NCBI RefSeq assembly: GCF_028682395.1
Contig: NZ_JANHLC010000015.1
Span: 1-56,053, forward strand
Length of the DNA stretch: 56,053 nt
Reading direction: 5' to 3'
From: Pseudomonas putida
Lineage (GTDB): Bacteria > Pseudomonadota > Gammaproteobacteria > Pseudomonadales > Pseudomonadaceae
The notes beneath the pieces are model-generated. The model had not been told where the DNA came from and made no database searches. It saw only the letters and a list, made by a program, of their open reading frames with translations. Position 1 is the first letter of the stretch; every line of letters begins with the position of its first letter. Of the stretch, positions 1 to 8,964 are shown piece after piece. The position numbers were made by a program, and so were the translations under genes.

Positions 1-9
1 TTTCAGGTT

Positions 10-1209
10 TTATTCCGACTTGAGCGTGATACGCGCAAAAGCCTTCTTCCCCGCCTGGCAAACATGAGTCGATCCCAGCGCATATATATAGGAGCGATCG
101 ACCACCTCACCATCTATACGCACACCACCCGAGCCGAGCAGGTCGCGAGCCACTGCCGAGTTCTTCACCAAGCCTGCTTTATTAAGCACCGCTGCAATTG
201 GCATATCCTCGGAAGCAGCCAAGGTGACTTCCGGCAGATCATCCGGCAGCTCGCCATCTTTCATACGGTTGCCCGCTGCCCGATGCGCATTGGCCGCAGC
301 CTCTTCGCCATGGAAGCGCGCCACGATCTCTTCGGCCAGCTTGATCTTGATATCGCGCGGGTTAGCCCCAGCCTCGACATCAGCCTTAAAGGAAAGGATC
401 TCTTCCATGGAGCGGAAGCTAAGCAGCTCAAAGTAACGCCACATCAACGCATCAGGAATAGAGACGAGCTTGCTGTACATGACACCCGGCGCTTCCTGGA
501 TACCTACGTAGTTACCCAGCGACTTGGACATCTTCTTGACGCCATCCAACCCCTCGAGCAGAGGCATGGTCAGAATGCACTGAGCTTCCTGCCCATAACC
601 ACGCTGAAGCTCGCGCCCCATCAGCAGGTTGAACTTCTGATCGGTGCCACCCAGCTCGACGTCCGCACGCAAAGCCACCGAGTCATAGCCCTGGACCAGC
701 GGATAGAGGAACTCGTGAATGGCGATCGGCTGATTGGTGGTATAGCGCTTGTCGAAATCATCCCGCTCAAGCATGCGAGCAACGGTGTATTGCGAGGTCA
801 GGCGAATGAAATCTGCCGGCCCCATCTTGTCCATCCAGGTGGAGTTGAAGGCAACTTCGGTCTTGGCCGGATCAAGAATCTTGAACACTTGGCTCTTATA
901 GGTCTCGGCGTTGTCGAGCACCTGCTCTCGCGTCAACGGCGGACGGGTCGCACTCTTGCCGCTTGGATCACCAATCATCCCGGTGAAGTCACCAATCAGG
1001 AAAATCACCTGATGCCCCAGATCCTGAAACTGACGCAGCTTATTAATAAGCACGGTATGACCCAGGTGCAGATCCGGCGCAGTCGGATCGAAACCGGCCT
1101 TGATGCGTAGCGGCTGGCCGCGCTTCAATTTTTCGACCAGTTCAGACTCGACCAGTATCTCTTCCGCACCACGTTTGATCAGCGCTAGCTGCTCTTCAAC
1201 CGACTTCAT
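10..1209 (-). CDS. tyrS: Tyrosyl-tRNA synthetase
   Basis: Cytoplasmic class I aminoacyl-tRNA synthetase that charges tRNA-Tyr with tyrosine. The 399-residue product has the HIGH-type motif HLGH at residues 48-51, the KMSKS loop at 226-230 and a C-terminal S4 RNA-binding domain from about residue 335. The ATG at 1209 begins MKSVEEQ and gives the usual family length; twelve further upstream codons are open but unlike the family. P. aeruginosa has two such enzymes; this one matches the TyrZ type next to an M23 peptidase gene. It is divergent from that gene and complete, ending ten bases inside the window edge. Confidence 0.97.
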   Translation of the reverse strand: MKSVEEQLALIKRGAEEILVESELVEKLKRGQPLRIKAGFDPTAPDLHLGHTVLINKLRQFQDLGHQVIFLIGDFTGMIGDPSGKSATRPPLTREQVLDNAETYKSQVFKILDPAKTEVAFNSTWMDKMGPADFIRLTSQYTVARMLERDDFDKRYTTNQPIAIHEFLYPLVQGYDSVALRADVELGGTDQKFNLLMGRELQRGYGQEAQCILTMPLLEGLDGVKKMSKSLGNYVGIQEAPGVMYSKLVSIPDALMWRYFELLSFRSMEEILSFKADVEAGANPRDIKIKLAEEIVARFHGEEAAANAHRAAGNRMKDGELPDDLPEVTLAASEDMPIAAVLNKAGLVKNSAVARDLLGSGGVRIDGEVVDRSYIYALGSTHVCQAGKKAFARITLKSE

Positions 1210-1321
1210 AACAAACCCGCAAGGCTCAGATTCAAAGGGAACCAACCATACAATATCGCCGACTAATTACAAGTTTTGCCCAGCGTACAGGCGTGCATCA
1301 GCCTGCCCAACGCCTACGGCC

Positions 1322-1355
1322 TTGCTTCGCAGATGATTTGGTTATATTTTATACA
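1322..1355 (+). promoter_or_regulatory. Candidate promoter for the M23 peptidase gene
   Basis: An AT-rich block in the tyrS/M23 divergent intergenic region holds TTGCTT (1322-1327), 17 bases, then TATTTT (1345-1350), with a second -10-like TATACA at 1350-1355. This is inference from sequence likeness only. Confidence 0.3.
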
Positions 1356-1419
1356 GTTATTTCATCTTCATCATGTCAGTCATCTTTTCCAATTCATCTT
1401 TATCAAAGTCAAATTACCT

Positions 1420-2832
1420 ATGATCAATGAACCGCCTAAAGCGCCGCCGCTGTATCCCAAGACCCACCTGATTGCAGCCAGCGGCATCGCTGCGCTGCTC
1501 AGCCTGGCCCTGCTGGTCTTTCCTTCCAGCGACGTAGAAGCGAAAAAGACTACCCTCAACCTGGACCTTGAAAGCCCAGCAGAGCAATTGTTACAAGACC
1601 AAGACGCCCCAGATGTCGTCCAGGCCACAAATGACAGCACCCCATCTCCCTTTGCCCAGATAGAAGGCAATACAGAGGCCAGCCAAGAGCCGGTAAAAAC
1701 CGCCCAGGAAGTTCAGGAGCCTAAAGTCGAGGGCCACCGCGAAGTTATCGTGGCCAGAGGCGACACGCTTTCCACCCTGTTTGCCAAGGTCGGCCTGCCT
1801 GCCACAACGGTTCATGAGGTATTGGCAAGCGACAAGCAGGCCAAGCTGTTCAGCAAACTCAAGCATGGTCAAAAGCTGGAGTTCGAACTCGATGCCAATG
1901 GGCAACTGAGCAATCTGCACAGCAAGGTCAGCGACCTCGAGACCATTACCCTGACCAAAGGCCCCAAAGGCTTTGCGTTCAGCCGTGTCACCACCAAGCC
2001 AACCCTGCGTTCGGCCTATGCACACGGCGTGATCAACAGCTCGCTTTCCCAGTCCGCACAACGCGCCGGGCTGTCCCACAGCATGACGATGGATATGGCC
2101 AGCGTATTTGGCTACGACATCGATTTTGCCCAGGACATTCGCCAGGGTGACGAGTTCGACGTGATCTACGAGCAAAAGGTCGTCAACGGTAAAACCATCG
2201 GCACCGGCAATATCCTCTCGGCCCGCTTCACCAATCGCGGCAAGACCTATACCGCGGTGCGCTACACCAACAAGCAAGGCTCCAGCAGTTACTACACCGC
2301 TGACGGCAACAGCATGCGCAAGGCCTTCATTCGCACCCCAGTGGATTTCGCCCGCATCAGCTCGCGCTTCTCCATGGGCCGCAAGCACCCGATCCTGAAC
2401 AAGATCCGCGCCCACAAAGGCGTCGACTATGCAGCACCGCGCGGTACCCCCATCAAGGCCGCCGGCGATGGCAAGGTGCTGCTCGCCGGCCGCCGCGGCG
2501 GTTACGGCAACACCGTGATCATCCAGCACGGTAATAGCTACCGCACCCTATACGGCCATATGCAAGGTTTCGCCAAGGGCGTGACTACCGGCGGTACCGT
2601 CAAGCAAGGCCAAGTGATCGGCTACATCGGCACCACCGGGTTATCCACCGGGCCGCATCTGCACTACGAGTTCCAGGTCAACGGCGTTCACGTCGACCCG
2701 CTGGGGCAGAAGCTGCCTATGGCCGATCCAATTGCCAAATCGGAGCGTGCGCGCTTCCTGCAGCAAAGCCAGCCGTTGATGGCACGCATGGATCAGGAAA
2801 AGTCCACCATGCTGGCCTCGAGCAAGCGCTAA
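1420..2832 (+). CDS. M23 family murein DD-endopeptidase, MepM-like
   Basis: Predicted zinc metallopeptidase that cuts peptide cross-links in the periplasm, anchored or secreted through an N-terminal hydrophobic segment at residues 16-34. The 470-residue protein has a long N-terminal regulatory part, an OapA/LysM-like stretch near 105-160, and a C-terminal M23 domain. The zinc ligands are visible as HKGVD (H332, D336) and HLH (413-415). The start MINEPPK is chosen because a membrane segment follows directly; no Shine-Dalgarno sequence precedes it. The stop lies three bases before anmK, so cleavage and recycling of murein are probably co-expressed. Homologue of PAO1 PA0667 by context. Confidence 0.9.
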   Translation: MINEPPKAPPLYPKTHLIAASGIAALLSLALLVFPSSDVEAKKTTLNLDLESPAEQLLQDQDAPDVVQATNDSTPSPFAQIEGNTEASQEPVKTAQEVQEPKVEGHREVIVARGDTLSTLFAKVGLPATTVHEVLASDKQAKLFSKLKHGQKLEFELDANGQLSNLHSKVSDLETITLTKGPKGFAFSRVTTKPTLRSAYAHGVINSSLSQSAQRAGLSHSMTMDMASVFGYDIDFAQDIRQGDEFDVIYEQKVVNGKTIGTGNILSARFTNRGKTYTAVRYTNKQGSSSYYTADGNSMRKAFIRTPVDFARISSRFSMGRKHPILNKIRAHKGVDYAAPRGTPIKAAGDGKVLLAGRRGGYGNTVIIQHGNSYRTLYGHMQGFAKGVTTGGTVKQGQVIGYIGTTGLSTGPHLHYEFQVNGVHVDPLGQKLPMADPIAKSERARFLQQSQPLMARMDQEKSTMLASSKR

Positions 2833-2835
2833 GCC

Positions 2836-3927
2836 ATGGCGCTTTATATCGGGATAATGTCCGGGACCAGTCTCGATGGCCTGGACATTGCCCTGATTGA
2901 GGTCGACCCCCGGATCAAGCTGCTCGCCACTCACTACATCCCCATGCCCGACAGCTTGCGTGAAGAACTGCTGGGGCTCTGCGCCAGCGGTCCCGACGAG
3001 ATCGCCCGCAGCGCCATCGCCGAGAACAACTGGGTTCGCCTGGCTGCCCAAGGCGTTCACACCCTGCTTGAGCAACAAAACCTCACGCCCAGCGCGATCC
3101 AGGCCATAGGCAGCCATGGCCAGACCATCCGCCATGAACCTGCTCGCGGTTTTACCGTGCAGATTGGCAACCCCGCCCTGCTTGCAGAATTAACCTCAAT
3201 TAGCGTGGTCAGTGATTTCCGGCGCCGCGATGTCGCGGCCGGCGGCCAGGGCGCGCCCCTGGTTCCCGCCTTCCATGAAGCGCTGTTCGAACGCAGCGAA
3301 GGACACCGTGCCGTTCTTAATATCGGCGGTTTCAGCAATCTCAGCCTGATTGAAAGCGAACGCCCGGTGGCGGGCTTCGACTGTGGACCCGGCAATGTTC
3401 TGCTCGACGCCTGGATTCAACACCAGCGCAGCGAGCCCTATGATCGTGACGGTCGCTGGGCCGCCAGCGGCCAGGTTGAACCAAGTTTGCTGCGTGTGCT
3501 GTCGAGTGATCCCTTCTTCGCCACCCAAGGTCCGAAAAGTACCGGCCGCGAAGTGTTCAACCTCGACTGGCTGCAAAACCGCTTGGCCAGCCTACCGCGC
3601 CTACCCACCGAGAATGTGCAGGCCACCCTGCTCGAACTGACCGCACAAAGTATCTGTGAGTCACTGCACTCGGCCCAACCACAAACGGACGAGTTGCTGG
3701 TCTGCGGCGGCGGCGCCCATAACGCCACACTGATGAACCGAATCGCCAGCCTACTGCCAACCACCCGCGTCAGCAGCACCGCTACCCACGGCATTGACCC
3801 TGACTGGGTGGAGGCCATGGCCTTTGCCTGGCTCGCACATTGCTGCCTGCACGGCATAGCTGCCAACCGCCCCAGCGTTACCGGCGCTCGCGGGCTCAGG
3901 GTCCTGGGCGCGATCTACCCCGCCTGA
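2836..3927 (+). CDS. anmK: Anhydro-N-acetylmuramic acid kinase
   Basis: Cytoplasmic kinase of murein recycling. It opens the 1,6-anhydro ring of anhMurNAc and phosphorylates it to MurNAc-6-P using ATP. The 363-residue protein starts with the family phosphate-binding motif MSGTSLDG near residue 8, has the DFRRRDVAAGGQGAPL segment around 128-143, and carries the CGGGAHN motif near 290; length is normal for AnmK. It starts three bases after the M23 peptidase stop, consistent with a two-gene operon. A bidirectional terminator separates it from convergent erpA. AmgK and MurU, the other recycling branch, are encoded 25 kb away in the same window. Confidence 0.95.
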   Translation: MALYIGIMSGTSLDGLDIALIEVDPRIKLLATHYIPMPDSLREELLGLCASGPDEIARSAIAENNWVRLAAQGVHTLLEQQNLTPSAIQAIGSHGQTIRHEPARGFTVQIGNPALLAELTSISVVSDFRRRDVAAGGQGAPLVPAFHEALFERSEGHRAVLNIGGFSNLSLIESERPVAGFDCGPGNVLLDAWIQHQRSEPYDRDGRWAASGQVEPSLLRVLSSDPFFATQGPKSTGREVFNLDWLQNRLASLPRLPTENVQATLLELTAQSICESLHSAQPQTDELLVCGGGAHNATLMNRIASLLPTTRVSSTATHGIDPDWVEAMAFAWLAHCCLHGIAANRPSVTGARGLRVLGAIYPA

Positions 3928-3941
3928 ATGCCAGAAAGCAA

Positions 3942-3967
3942 AACGCCGCGTTAATCAACGCGGCGTT
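3942..3967. terminator. Bidirectional terminator between anmK and erpA
   Basis: A perfect 9-base-pair stem, AACGCCGCG (3942-3950) and CGCGGCGTT (3959-3967), with an 8-base loop. The A-run before it reads as a U-tract on the minus strand, so it best serves erpA and may also stop anmK transcripts. Confidence 0.75.
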
Positions 3968-3985
3968 GCGGGCTACTGCAAAGGA

Positions 3986-4336
3986 TCAGATCGAGAACGA
4001 AGAACCGCAACCGCAAGTGGTCGTGGCATTCGGGTTCTTGATCACAAAGCGCGACCCTTCCAGCCCTTCCTGATAATCCACCTCAGCACCGGCCAGGTAC
4101 TGAAAACTCATGGGGTCGACCACCAGGCTGACGCCTTCGCGCTCGACAATGGTATCGTCTTCGGCCACTTCCTCATCGAAAGTGAAACCGTACTGAAAAC
4201 CGGAACAACCGCCACCTGTTACGAATACGCGCAGCTTCAAGCGGTCATTACCCTCTTCATCGACCAGACTCTTCACCTTGTGCGCAGCACCGTGGGTGAA
4301 TTGCAAAGCCATGGGGGTGAACGATTCGACGCTCAT
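3986..4336 (-). CDS. erpA: Iron-sulfur cluster insertion protein ErpA
   Basis: A-type carrier that delivers Fe-S clusters to apoproteins, notably IspG/IspH-type isoprenoid enzymes. The 116-residue product has all three cluster cysteines: C44 in GGGCSGF and C108/C110 in CGCGSS near the C-terminus. The ATG at 4336 is preferred over a TTG two codons upstream because it gives the family length and a GGGAG ribosome-binding site lies about nine bases before it. It is monocistronic here, between two bidirectional terminators. Confidence 0.95.
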   Translation of the reverse strand: MSVESFTPMALQFTHGAAHKVKSLVDEEGNDRLKLRVFVTGGGCSGFQYGFTFDEEVAEDDTIVEREGVSLVVDPMSFQYLAGAEVDYQEGLEGSRFVIKNPNATTTCGCGSSFSI

Positions 4337-4442
4337 GCTCAATATCTCCCGGCGTTAAGCCGCCATAATGCGTGATGACGGGCATTATCCGCTTCCCCGA
4401 GAAAATCGGTCAACTATTGCCTGGCTAGAAGTCCAAGAATGC

Positions 4443-4468
4443 AAAAGGCCCGCATCGCGGGCCTTTTT
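4443..4468. terminator. Bidirectional terminator between erpA and argC
   Basis: An 11-base-pair stem AAAAGGCCCGC (4443-4453) with GCGGGCCTTTT (4457-4467) closes a 3-base ATC loop, flanked by A and T runs. On the minus strand this is the intrinsic terminator of argC. Confidence 0.85.
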
Positions 4469-4483
4469 ACCGATTCGGCGAAC

Positions 4484-5518
4484 CTACGGCAGCATACCCG
4501 CATGGGACAGGCCCAGACGTTCATCCAGACCAAACAGGATATTCATGTTCTGCACGGCCTGGCCCGACGCGCCCTTGACCAGGTTGTCGATCACCGACAA
4601 GACCACGACCAGTTCGCCATCCTGCGGACGGTGCACCGCGATCCGGCACACGTTGGCACCACGTACGCTGCGGGTTTCCGGATGACTACCGGCGGGCATG
4701 ACATCGACAAACGGTTCATTGGCATAACGCTTCTCGAACAGCGCCTGCAGGTCGACGGTACGGTCAACGACCGTCGCATACAACGTCGAGTGAATGCCGC
4801 GGATCATCGGGGTCAGGTGCGGCACAAACGTCAAGCCAACCTCCTTGCCCGCTGCCCGGCGCAAGCCCTGCCGGATTTCGGGCAGATGACGATGCCCCTT
4901 CACCGCGTAGGCCTTCATGCTTTCGGAAGTTTCCGAATACAACGAACCGACGCTCGCGCCACGCCCCGCGCCGCTGACCCCGGACTTGCAGTCGGCGATC
5001 AAGCGAGAGGCATCCGCCAGGCCTGCCTCAAGCAGCGGTAGAAAACCCAGCTGGGTGGCAGTGGGATAGCAACCCGGCACAGCGATCAGGCGCGCCCCCT
5101 TGATCTTCTCGCGATTGACCTCCGGCAGCCCATAGACCGCTTCATCGAGCAGTCCCGGCGCGCCATGAGGCTGGCCATACCATTTGGCCCACTCATCGGC
5201 GTCCTGCAGACGAAAGTCGGCGGAGAGGTCGATCACCTTGGTGCCTGCATCCAGCAACTCACCGGCGAGGGCATGGGCGACGCCATGGGGAGTGGCGAAG
5301 AACACCACGTCACAGGCGCCCAGGGTCTTGATGTCCGGGACACTGAAGGCCAGGCCATCGTAGTGACCGCGCAGGTTCGGGTACATATCGGCAACCGCCA
5401 GGCCTGCCTCGGATCGCGAAGTGATGACATCCACTTGCGCCTGAGGATGCTGTGCCAACAGACGCAGCAATTCGACACCGGTGTAACCCGTGCCGCCGAC
5501 GATACCGACCCTGACCAT
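4484..5518 (-). CDS. argC: N-acetyl-gamma-glutamyl-phosphate reductase
   Basis: Third step of arginine biosynthesis: NADPH-dependent reduction of N-acetylglutamyl-5-phosphate to the semialdehyde, in the cytoplasm. The 344-residue protein has the nucleotide-binding GGTGYTG (8-14) and the active-site cysteine in VPGCYPT. ATG 5518 gives MVRVGIVGG, the standard N-terminus; a 30-codon open extension upstream is rejected. It stands alone and is divergent from hemJ, with candidate promoter elements between them. Confidence 0.96.
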   Translation of the reverse strand: MVRVGIVGGTGYTGVELLRLLAQHPQAQVDVITSRSEAGLAVADMYPNLRGHYDGLAFSVPDIKTLGACDVVFFATPHGVAHALAGELLDAGTKVIDLSADFRLQDADEWAKWYGQPHGAPGLLDEAVYGLPEVNREKIKGARLIAVPGCYPTATQLGFLPLLEAGLADASRLIADCKSGVSGAGRGASVGSLYSETSESMKAYAVKGHRHLPEIRQGLRRAAGKEVGLTFVPHLTPMIRGIHSTLYATVVDRTVDLQALFEKRYANEPFVDVMPAGSHPETRSVRGANVCRIAVHRPQDGELVVVLSVIDNLVKGASGQAVQNMNILFGLDERLGLSHAGMLP

Positions 5519-5554
5519 AAACCTGCCCTCAACGAACCCACTGGAAAGCCGTCG

Positions 5555-5583
5555 ATAATAGGGGCCACATCGCCCTGCGACAA
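5555..5583 (-). promoter_or_regulatory. Candidate argC promoter
   Basis: On the minus strand TTGTCG (5583-5578), 17 bases, then TATTAT (5560-5555) lies about 35 bases upstream of the argC ATG. A good sigma-70 match by eye; no start site is known. Confidence 0.45.
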
Positions 5584-5591
5584 CCGTCAAC

Positions 5592-5621
5592 GTGACGTAC
5601 AGGCGCATGAGCCACTACTAT
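5592..5621 (+). promoter_or_regulatory. Candidate hemJ promoter
   Basis: GTGACG (5592-5597), 18 bases, then TACTAT (5616-5621) sits 33 bases before the hemJ start. Inferred from consensus likeness only. Confidence 0.4.
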
Positions 5622-5654
5622 CTTCAGTTACCGTGAACCTAGGAATAACTAGAA

Positions 5655-6083
5655 ATGCTCTATCTATGGATCAAAGCCTTCCACATCGTCGCCATCGTCT
5701 GCTGGTTTGCCGGGCTGTTCTACCTGCCACGCCTGTTCGTGTATCACGCCCAAAGTGAAGACACCGTCAGCAAGGAACGCTTCAGCGTCATGGAGCGCAA
5801 GCTCTACCGCGGCATCATGGGCCCGGCGATGATCGCCACGCTGATATTCGGCGGCGGGCTGATCTACCTCAACCCTGCGATCTTTCAATCCGGTGCCTGG
5901 ATCCACGCCAAACTGACCCTCGTCGTGTTGCTCATCGGTTACCACCATATGTGCGGCGCACAGGTAAAACGCTTTGCCCGTGGCGAAAACACCCGCAGCC
6001 ATGTCTTTTATCGCTGGTTCAATGAAGTACCGGTTCTGATATTGCTGGCTATCGTAATTTTGGTCGTGGTCAAACCGTTCTAA
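5655..6083 (+). CDS. hemJ: Protoporphyrinogen IX oxidase HemJ
   Basis: Inner-membrane enzyme that oxidises protoporphyrinogen IX to protoporphyrin IX in haem synthesis, in bacteria that lack HemG/HemY. The 142-residue protein has four predicted transmembrane helices (about 4-24, 52-73, 81-100, 121-140). It also has the conserved His10 in MLYLWIKAFH and the YHHMCG segment of the UPF0093 family. An AGGA ribosome-binding site precedes ATG 5655. It is probably transcribed with the nitronate monooxygenase gene 24 bases downstream. Confidence 0.92.
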   Translation: MLYLWIKAFHIVAIVCWFAGLFYLPRLFVYHAQSEDTVSKERFSVMERKLYRGIMGPAMIATLIFGGGLIYLNPAIFQSGAWIHAKLTLVVLLIGYHHMCGAQVKRFARGENTRSHVFYRWFNEVPVLILLAIVILVVVKPF

Positions 6084-6107
6084 CTTCAATCACTCGGGGT
6101 ACCTCCA

Positions 6108-7079
6108 ATGTCGCTGCCCGCTTTGCTTGAACAACGTCTGCGCCTGCCCGTGGTGGCTGCGCCGATGTTCCTGATTTCCAACCCGCAACTGGTACTGGCC
6201 TGCTGTCGCAATGGCGTAGTCGGGAGTTTCCCGGCACTGAACCAACGTGAAAGCAGCGGCTTCAAGGCCTGGCTGGAAGAAATCGAAGCGGGACTGGCAG
6301 AACTGGAGAACCCGGCGCCGTATGCGGTCAATCTGATCGTACACAACAGCAATCCACGCCTTGAGGCTGATCTGGCGATCTGCATCGAGCACAAAGTGCC
6401 GATCGTGATCACCAGCCTCGGGGCGGTCAAGGAGCTGGTGGACGCCGTGCACAGCTACGGCGGCCTGGTCTTCCATGATGTAACCACTCGTCGTCACGCC
6501 GAAAAAGCGGCCGAGGCCGGGGTCGACGGCTTGATCGCGGTCGCCGCTGGCGCAGGTGGGCACGCCGGGACCTGGAGCCCATTTGCCCTGATCGCCGAAA
6601 TCCGGCAATTCTTCGACAAAACCCTGCTGCTGGCCGGCTGCCTCAACCATGGTCACGAAGTGCTCGCAGCCCAGTTGCTGGGGGCGGACCTGGCGTACTT
6701 CGGCACACGTTTTATCGGCACGCAAGAAAGCCATGCACCAGAAGCCTACAAGCAGATGCTGCTGACGTCCCATGCCGCCGATATTGTCCATACCGCTGCG
6801 GTCTCGGGGGTGCCGGCAAGCTTTATGCGCCAGAGCCTGGAAAATGCCGGCTTCGACCTCGCCGCCCTGCAAGGCAAGGGCGAAGTGAACTTCGGCTCCA
6901 AACTCAAACCCCTGAGCGACGAAGCCAAGGCCTGGAAAACCGTCTGGTCGGCCGGTCAGGGCGTCGGAGAAATCGACGATACGCCCAGCGTCGACGAGTT
7001 GGTCGCACGCCTGGACCGCGAATACCGTGAAGCCCTTGAGCGAGCTGCCCAGCTACCCAAGCGCTGGCCACGTTCTTGA
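6108..7079 (+). CDS. Nitronate monooxygenase family flavoprotein
   Basis: FMN-dependent TIM-barrel oxidoreductase of the 2-nitropropane dioxygenase/nitronate monooxygenase family, which detoxifies alkyl nitronates such as propionate-3-nitronate. The 323-residue sequence has the N-terminal RLPVVAAPMFLISNP segment and the FMN-phosphate/active-site loop AAGAGGHAG with its histidine, plus a second phosphate-binding region AQLLGADLAYFGTRF. A hairpin terminator follows directly. The physiological substrate cannot be told from sequence. Confidence 0.88.
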   Translation: MSLPALLEQRLRLPVVAAPMFLISNPQLVLACCRNGVVGSFPALNQRESSGFKAWLEEIEAGLAELENPAPYAVNLIVHNSNPRLEADLAICIEHKVPIVITSLGAVKELVDAVHSYGGLVFHDVTTRRHAEKAAEAGVDGLIAVAAGAGGHAGTWSPFALIAEIRQFFDKTLLLAGCLNHGHEVLAAQLLGADLAYFGTRFIGTQESHAPEAYKQMLLTSHAADIVHTAAVSGVPASFMRQSLENAGFDLAALQGKGEVNFGSKLKPLSDEAKAWKTVWSAGQGVGEIDDTPSVDELVARLDREYREALERAAQLPKRWPRS

Positions 7080-7087
7080 GAGAATCC

Positions 7088-7110
7088 AAACCCGCCTTTC
7101 GGCGGGTTTT
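7088..7110 (+). terminator. Terminator after the nitronate monooxygenase gene
   Basis: Stem AAACCCGCC (7088-7096), TTTC loop and GGCGGGTTT (7101-7109) with a T-run. Classic intrinsic terminator nine bases after the stop codon. Confidence 0.85.
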
Positions 7111-7173
7111 CTATAGAATGAGCGCCGTTATTTCCAAAAGCTTCGCAAGCCCCTACGACAAGGATGCCCCGGC

Positions 7174-8010
7174 ATGACCGAAACCCGCTTCAATGTAGTC
7201 TTCGACGGGACACTGCTTCCCGGGGTCGAATTGACCACCGCCAAGTACAATCTGGCAGAGCTTTTCAAAACCGATGTCGCGGCCATCGAGCGCTTGTTCA
7301 CCGGCGCGCCCGTTGCCCTCAAGCGCGACCTCACGCAAGCCGATGCCCAGAAGTATCTCGATGCTCTACTGGGTGCCGGCCTCAATGCACGACTGCAAGC
7401 CCAACCCGAATTGAGCCTCGACCTTGACGAGGTCAGCCACCCGGCACCGGCGACGTCTGTCTCCGCCCCCGCGCCGGCGCCGGTGGAGCCCGCATCACCC
7501 TATGCACCGCCGCAAACCCCACTCGACGCCACCCAGGGCGAGTATGCCGAGCTCAAAGTATTTTCCGTGGAGGGACGCATCGGGCGCATGCGCTACCTGG
7601 CCTGGTCGATGGTTCTGTTGTTCGCCTGCATACCGACCATGGGGATCAGCGCACTGCTGACGCAGGCTTCGCAAGCCTTGGGTATGCTGCTGCTCATTGC
7701 CTCCTGTATTGCCCTGGCTTTCGTCATGGTCGTGATCACGGCCAAACGCCTGCATGATCTGGGTTGGTCCGCCTGGCTGATGCTGCTCAATTTGGTGCCC
7801 GTGGTAAACACGATCTTCTCGATTCTGATCCTGGTGATGCCAGGCCACCCACAGGCCAACCTCTATGGGCCGCCTCCGCCACCGAACAGCACATCGGTCA
7901 AGGTTCTGGCCTGGATCTGGATTGGCGTGATCATCCTGGCATTCCTGTTCCTGGGCTTGACGCTTGTCGGTGGCAGCCTGGCCTTGCTTGGCGCCGCATT
8001 GAGTAACTGA
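7174..8010 (+). CDS. DUF805 membrane protein with N-terminal soluble domain
   Basis: Function unknown. The 278-residue protein has two parts. Residues 1-80 form a soluble domain with a pattern (FNVVFDGTLLPG, ELFK, LFTGAPVALKRDL, YLDALLGAGL) that I recall in front of several different proteobacterial membrane domains. A proline/alanine-rich linker covers about 90-115. The rest is a DUF805 domain with four hydrophobic helices from about 140 and the conserved RMRYLAW and AKRLHDLGWS motifs. It starts after a terminator and is followed 93 bases later by an SDR gene, so it is probably an independent unit. Confidence 0.8.
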   Translation: MTETRFNVVFDGTLLPGVELTTAKYNLAELFKTDVAAIERLFTGAPVALKRDLTQADAQKYLDALLGAGLNARLQAQPELSLDLDEVSHPAPATSVSAPAPAPVEPASPYAPPQTPLDATQGEYAELKVFSVEGRIGRMRYLAWSMVLLFACIPTMGISALLTQASQALGMLLLIASCIALAFVMVVITAKRLHDLGWSAWLMLLNLVPVVNTIFSILILVMPGHPQANLYGPPPPPNSTSVKVLAWIWIGVIILAFLFLGLTLVGGSLALLGAALSN

Positions 8011-8103
8011 TCAACACCCGGCAGGGCGCTATCTGGCTGTAGACTATCGGCAAGCAAAAAACACGCGACGACACGCTCGCGGCCGTACCGATGGAGATTC
8101 TGC

Positions 8104-8892
8104 ATGACCCGTTACGCCCTGATCACCGGTGCTTCCAGCGGTATCGGCCTGGCCATGGCCGAAGCGCTGGCCCGCCGTGGCCACAACCTGCTCCTGGTGG
8201 CCCGCCAGCGCGATACCCTGGAAACCATTGCCCTGGAACTGACCCAACGCTTCGGCGTCGAGGTGCTTCTACGCGCCTGTGACCTTGGCGAACCGCTGCG
8301 ACTTTCCGGCTTCCTGCTGGAGCTCGAAGAAGGCGAGCGGCGAATCGACCTGCTGGTCAACTGCGCAGGGATCGGCACCAGCGGGCCATTTCTGGCTCAG
8401 GACTGGGGTACGGAGCAGGACCTGATCGAACTCAACATCCTGGCCTTGACCCGCCTTTGTCACACCGTCGGCAATCTCATGGCCGTCCAGGGCGGCGGCC
8501 AGATTCTCAATGTCGCCTCGGTCGCCGCCTTTCAGCCCGGCCCCTGGATGAGTACCTACTACGCCAGCAAGGCCTATGTCCTGCACTTTTCCGAAGGCCT
8601 GCGCGAAGAGCTGAAGAAAACCGGCATCAAGGTCTCGGTGCTCTGCCCTGGCCCCACCCGCACCGCCTTTTTCGATACCGCGCAATTACGGGTCGGCAAG
8701 CTCGCCAACAGCAAATGGATGCTCAGCCCCGAAGAGGTGGCACTGTATACCGTGCGGGCGCTGGCCAAGAACCGCGCCATCATTATCCCCGGTGCGCGCA
8801 ATCGCTGGCTCGCCCTCAGCCCCCGTCTGGGTACGCGCTGGCTGGTGCGCAAGATCAGTGGCGCCATCAACCGCTCGGTATGTCCGCGCTGA
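8104..8892 (+). CDS. Short-chain dehydrogenase/reductase
   Basis: NAD(P)-dependent oxidoreductase with a Rossmann fold. The cofactor motif TGASSGIG lies at about residues 8-15, NCAG near 87-90, the catalytic serine in NVASVAAF, and the YxxxK pair in YYASKAY. The 262-residue length is typical of the classical SDR family. The C-terminal basic stretch resembles membrane-associated members acting on acyl or steroid-like substrates, but the substrate is unknown. PAO1 has a comparable SDR gene in this neighbourhood. Confidence 0.88.
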   Translation: MTRYALITGASSGIGLAMAEALARRGHNLLLVARQRDTLETIALELTQRFGVEVLLRACDLGEPLRLSGFLLELEEGERRIDLLVNCAGIGTSGPFLAQDWGTEQDLIELNILALTRLCHTVGNLMAVQGGGQILNVASVAAFQPGPWMSTYYASKAYVLHFSEGLREELKKTGIKVSVLCPGPTRTAFFDTAQLRVGKLANSKWMLSPEEVALYTVRALAKNRAIIIPGARNRWLALSPRLGTRWLVRKISGAINRSVCPR

Positions 8893-8964
8893 ACACGCAA
8901 AACACTGGGCTCACGGAACGTGCCTGAGTACACTCGGGCGCACCAACACAATGGAGAAACAGCT

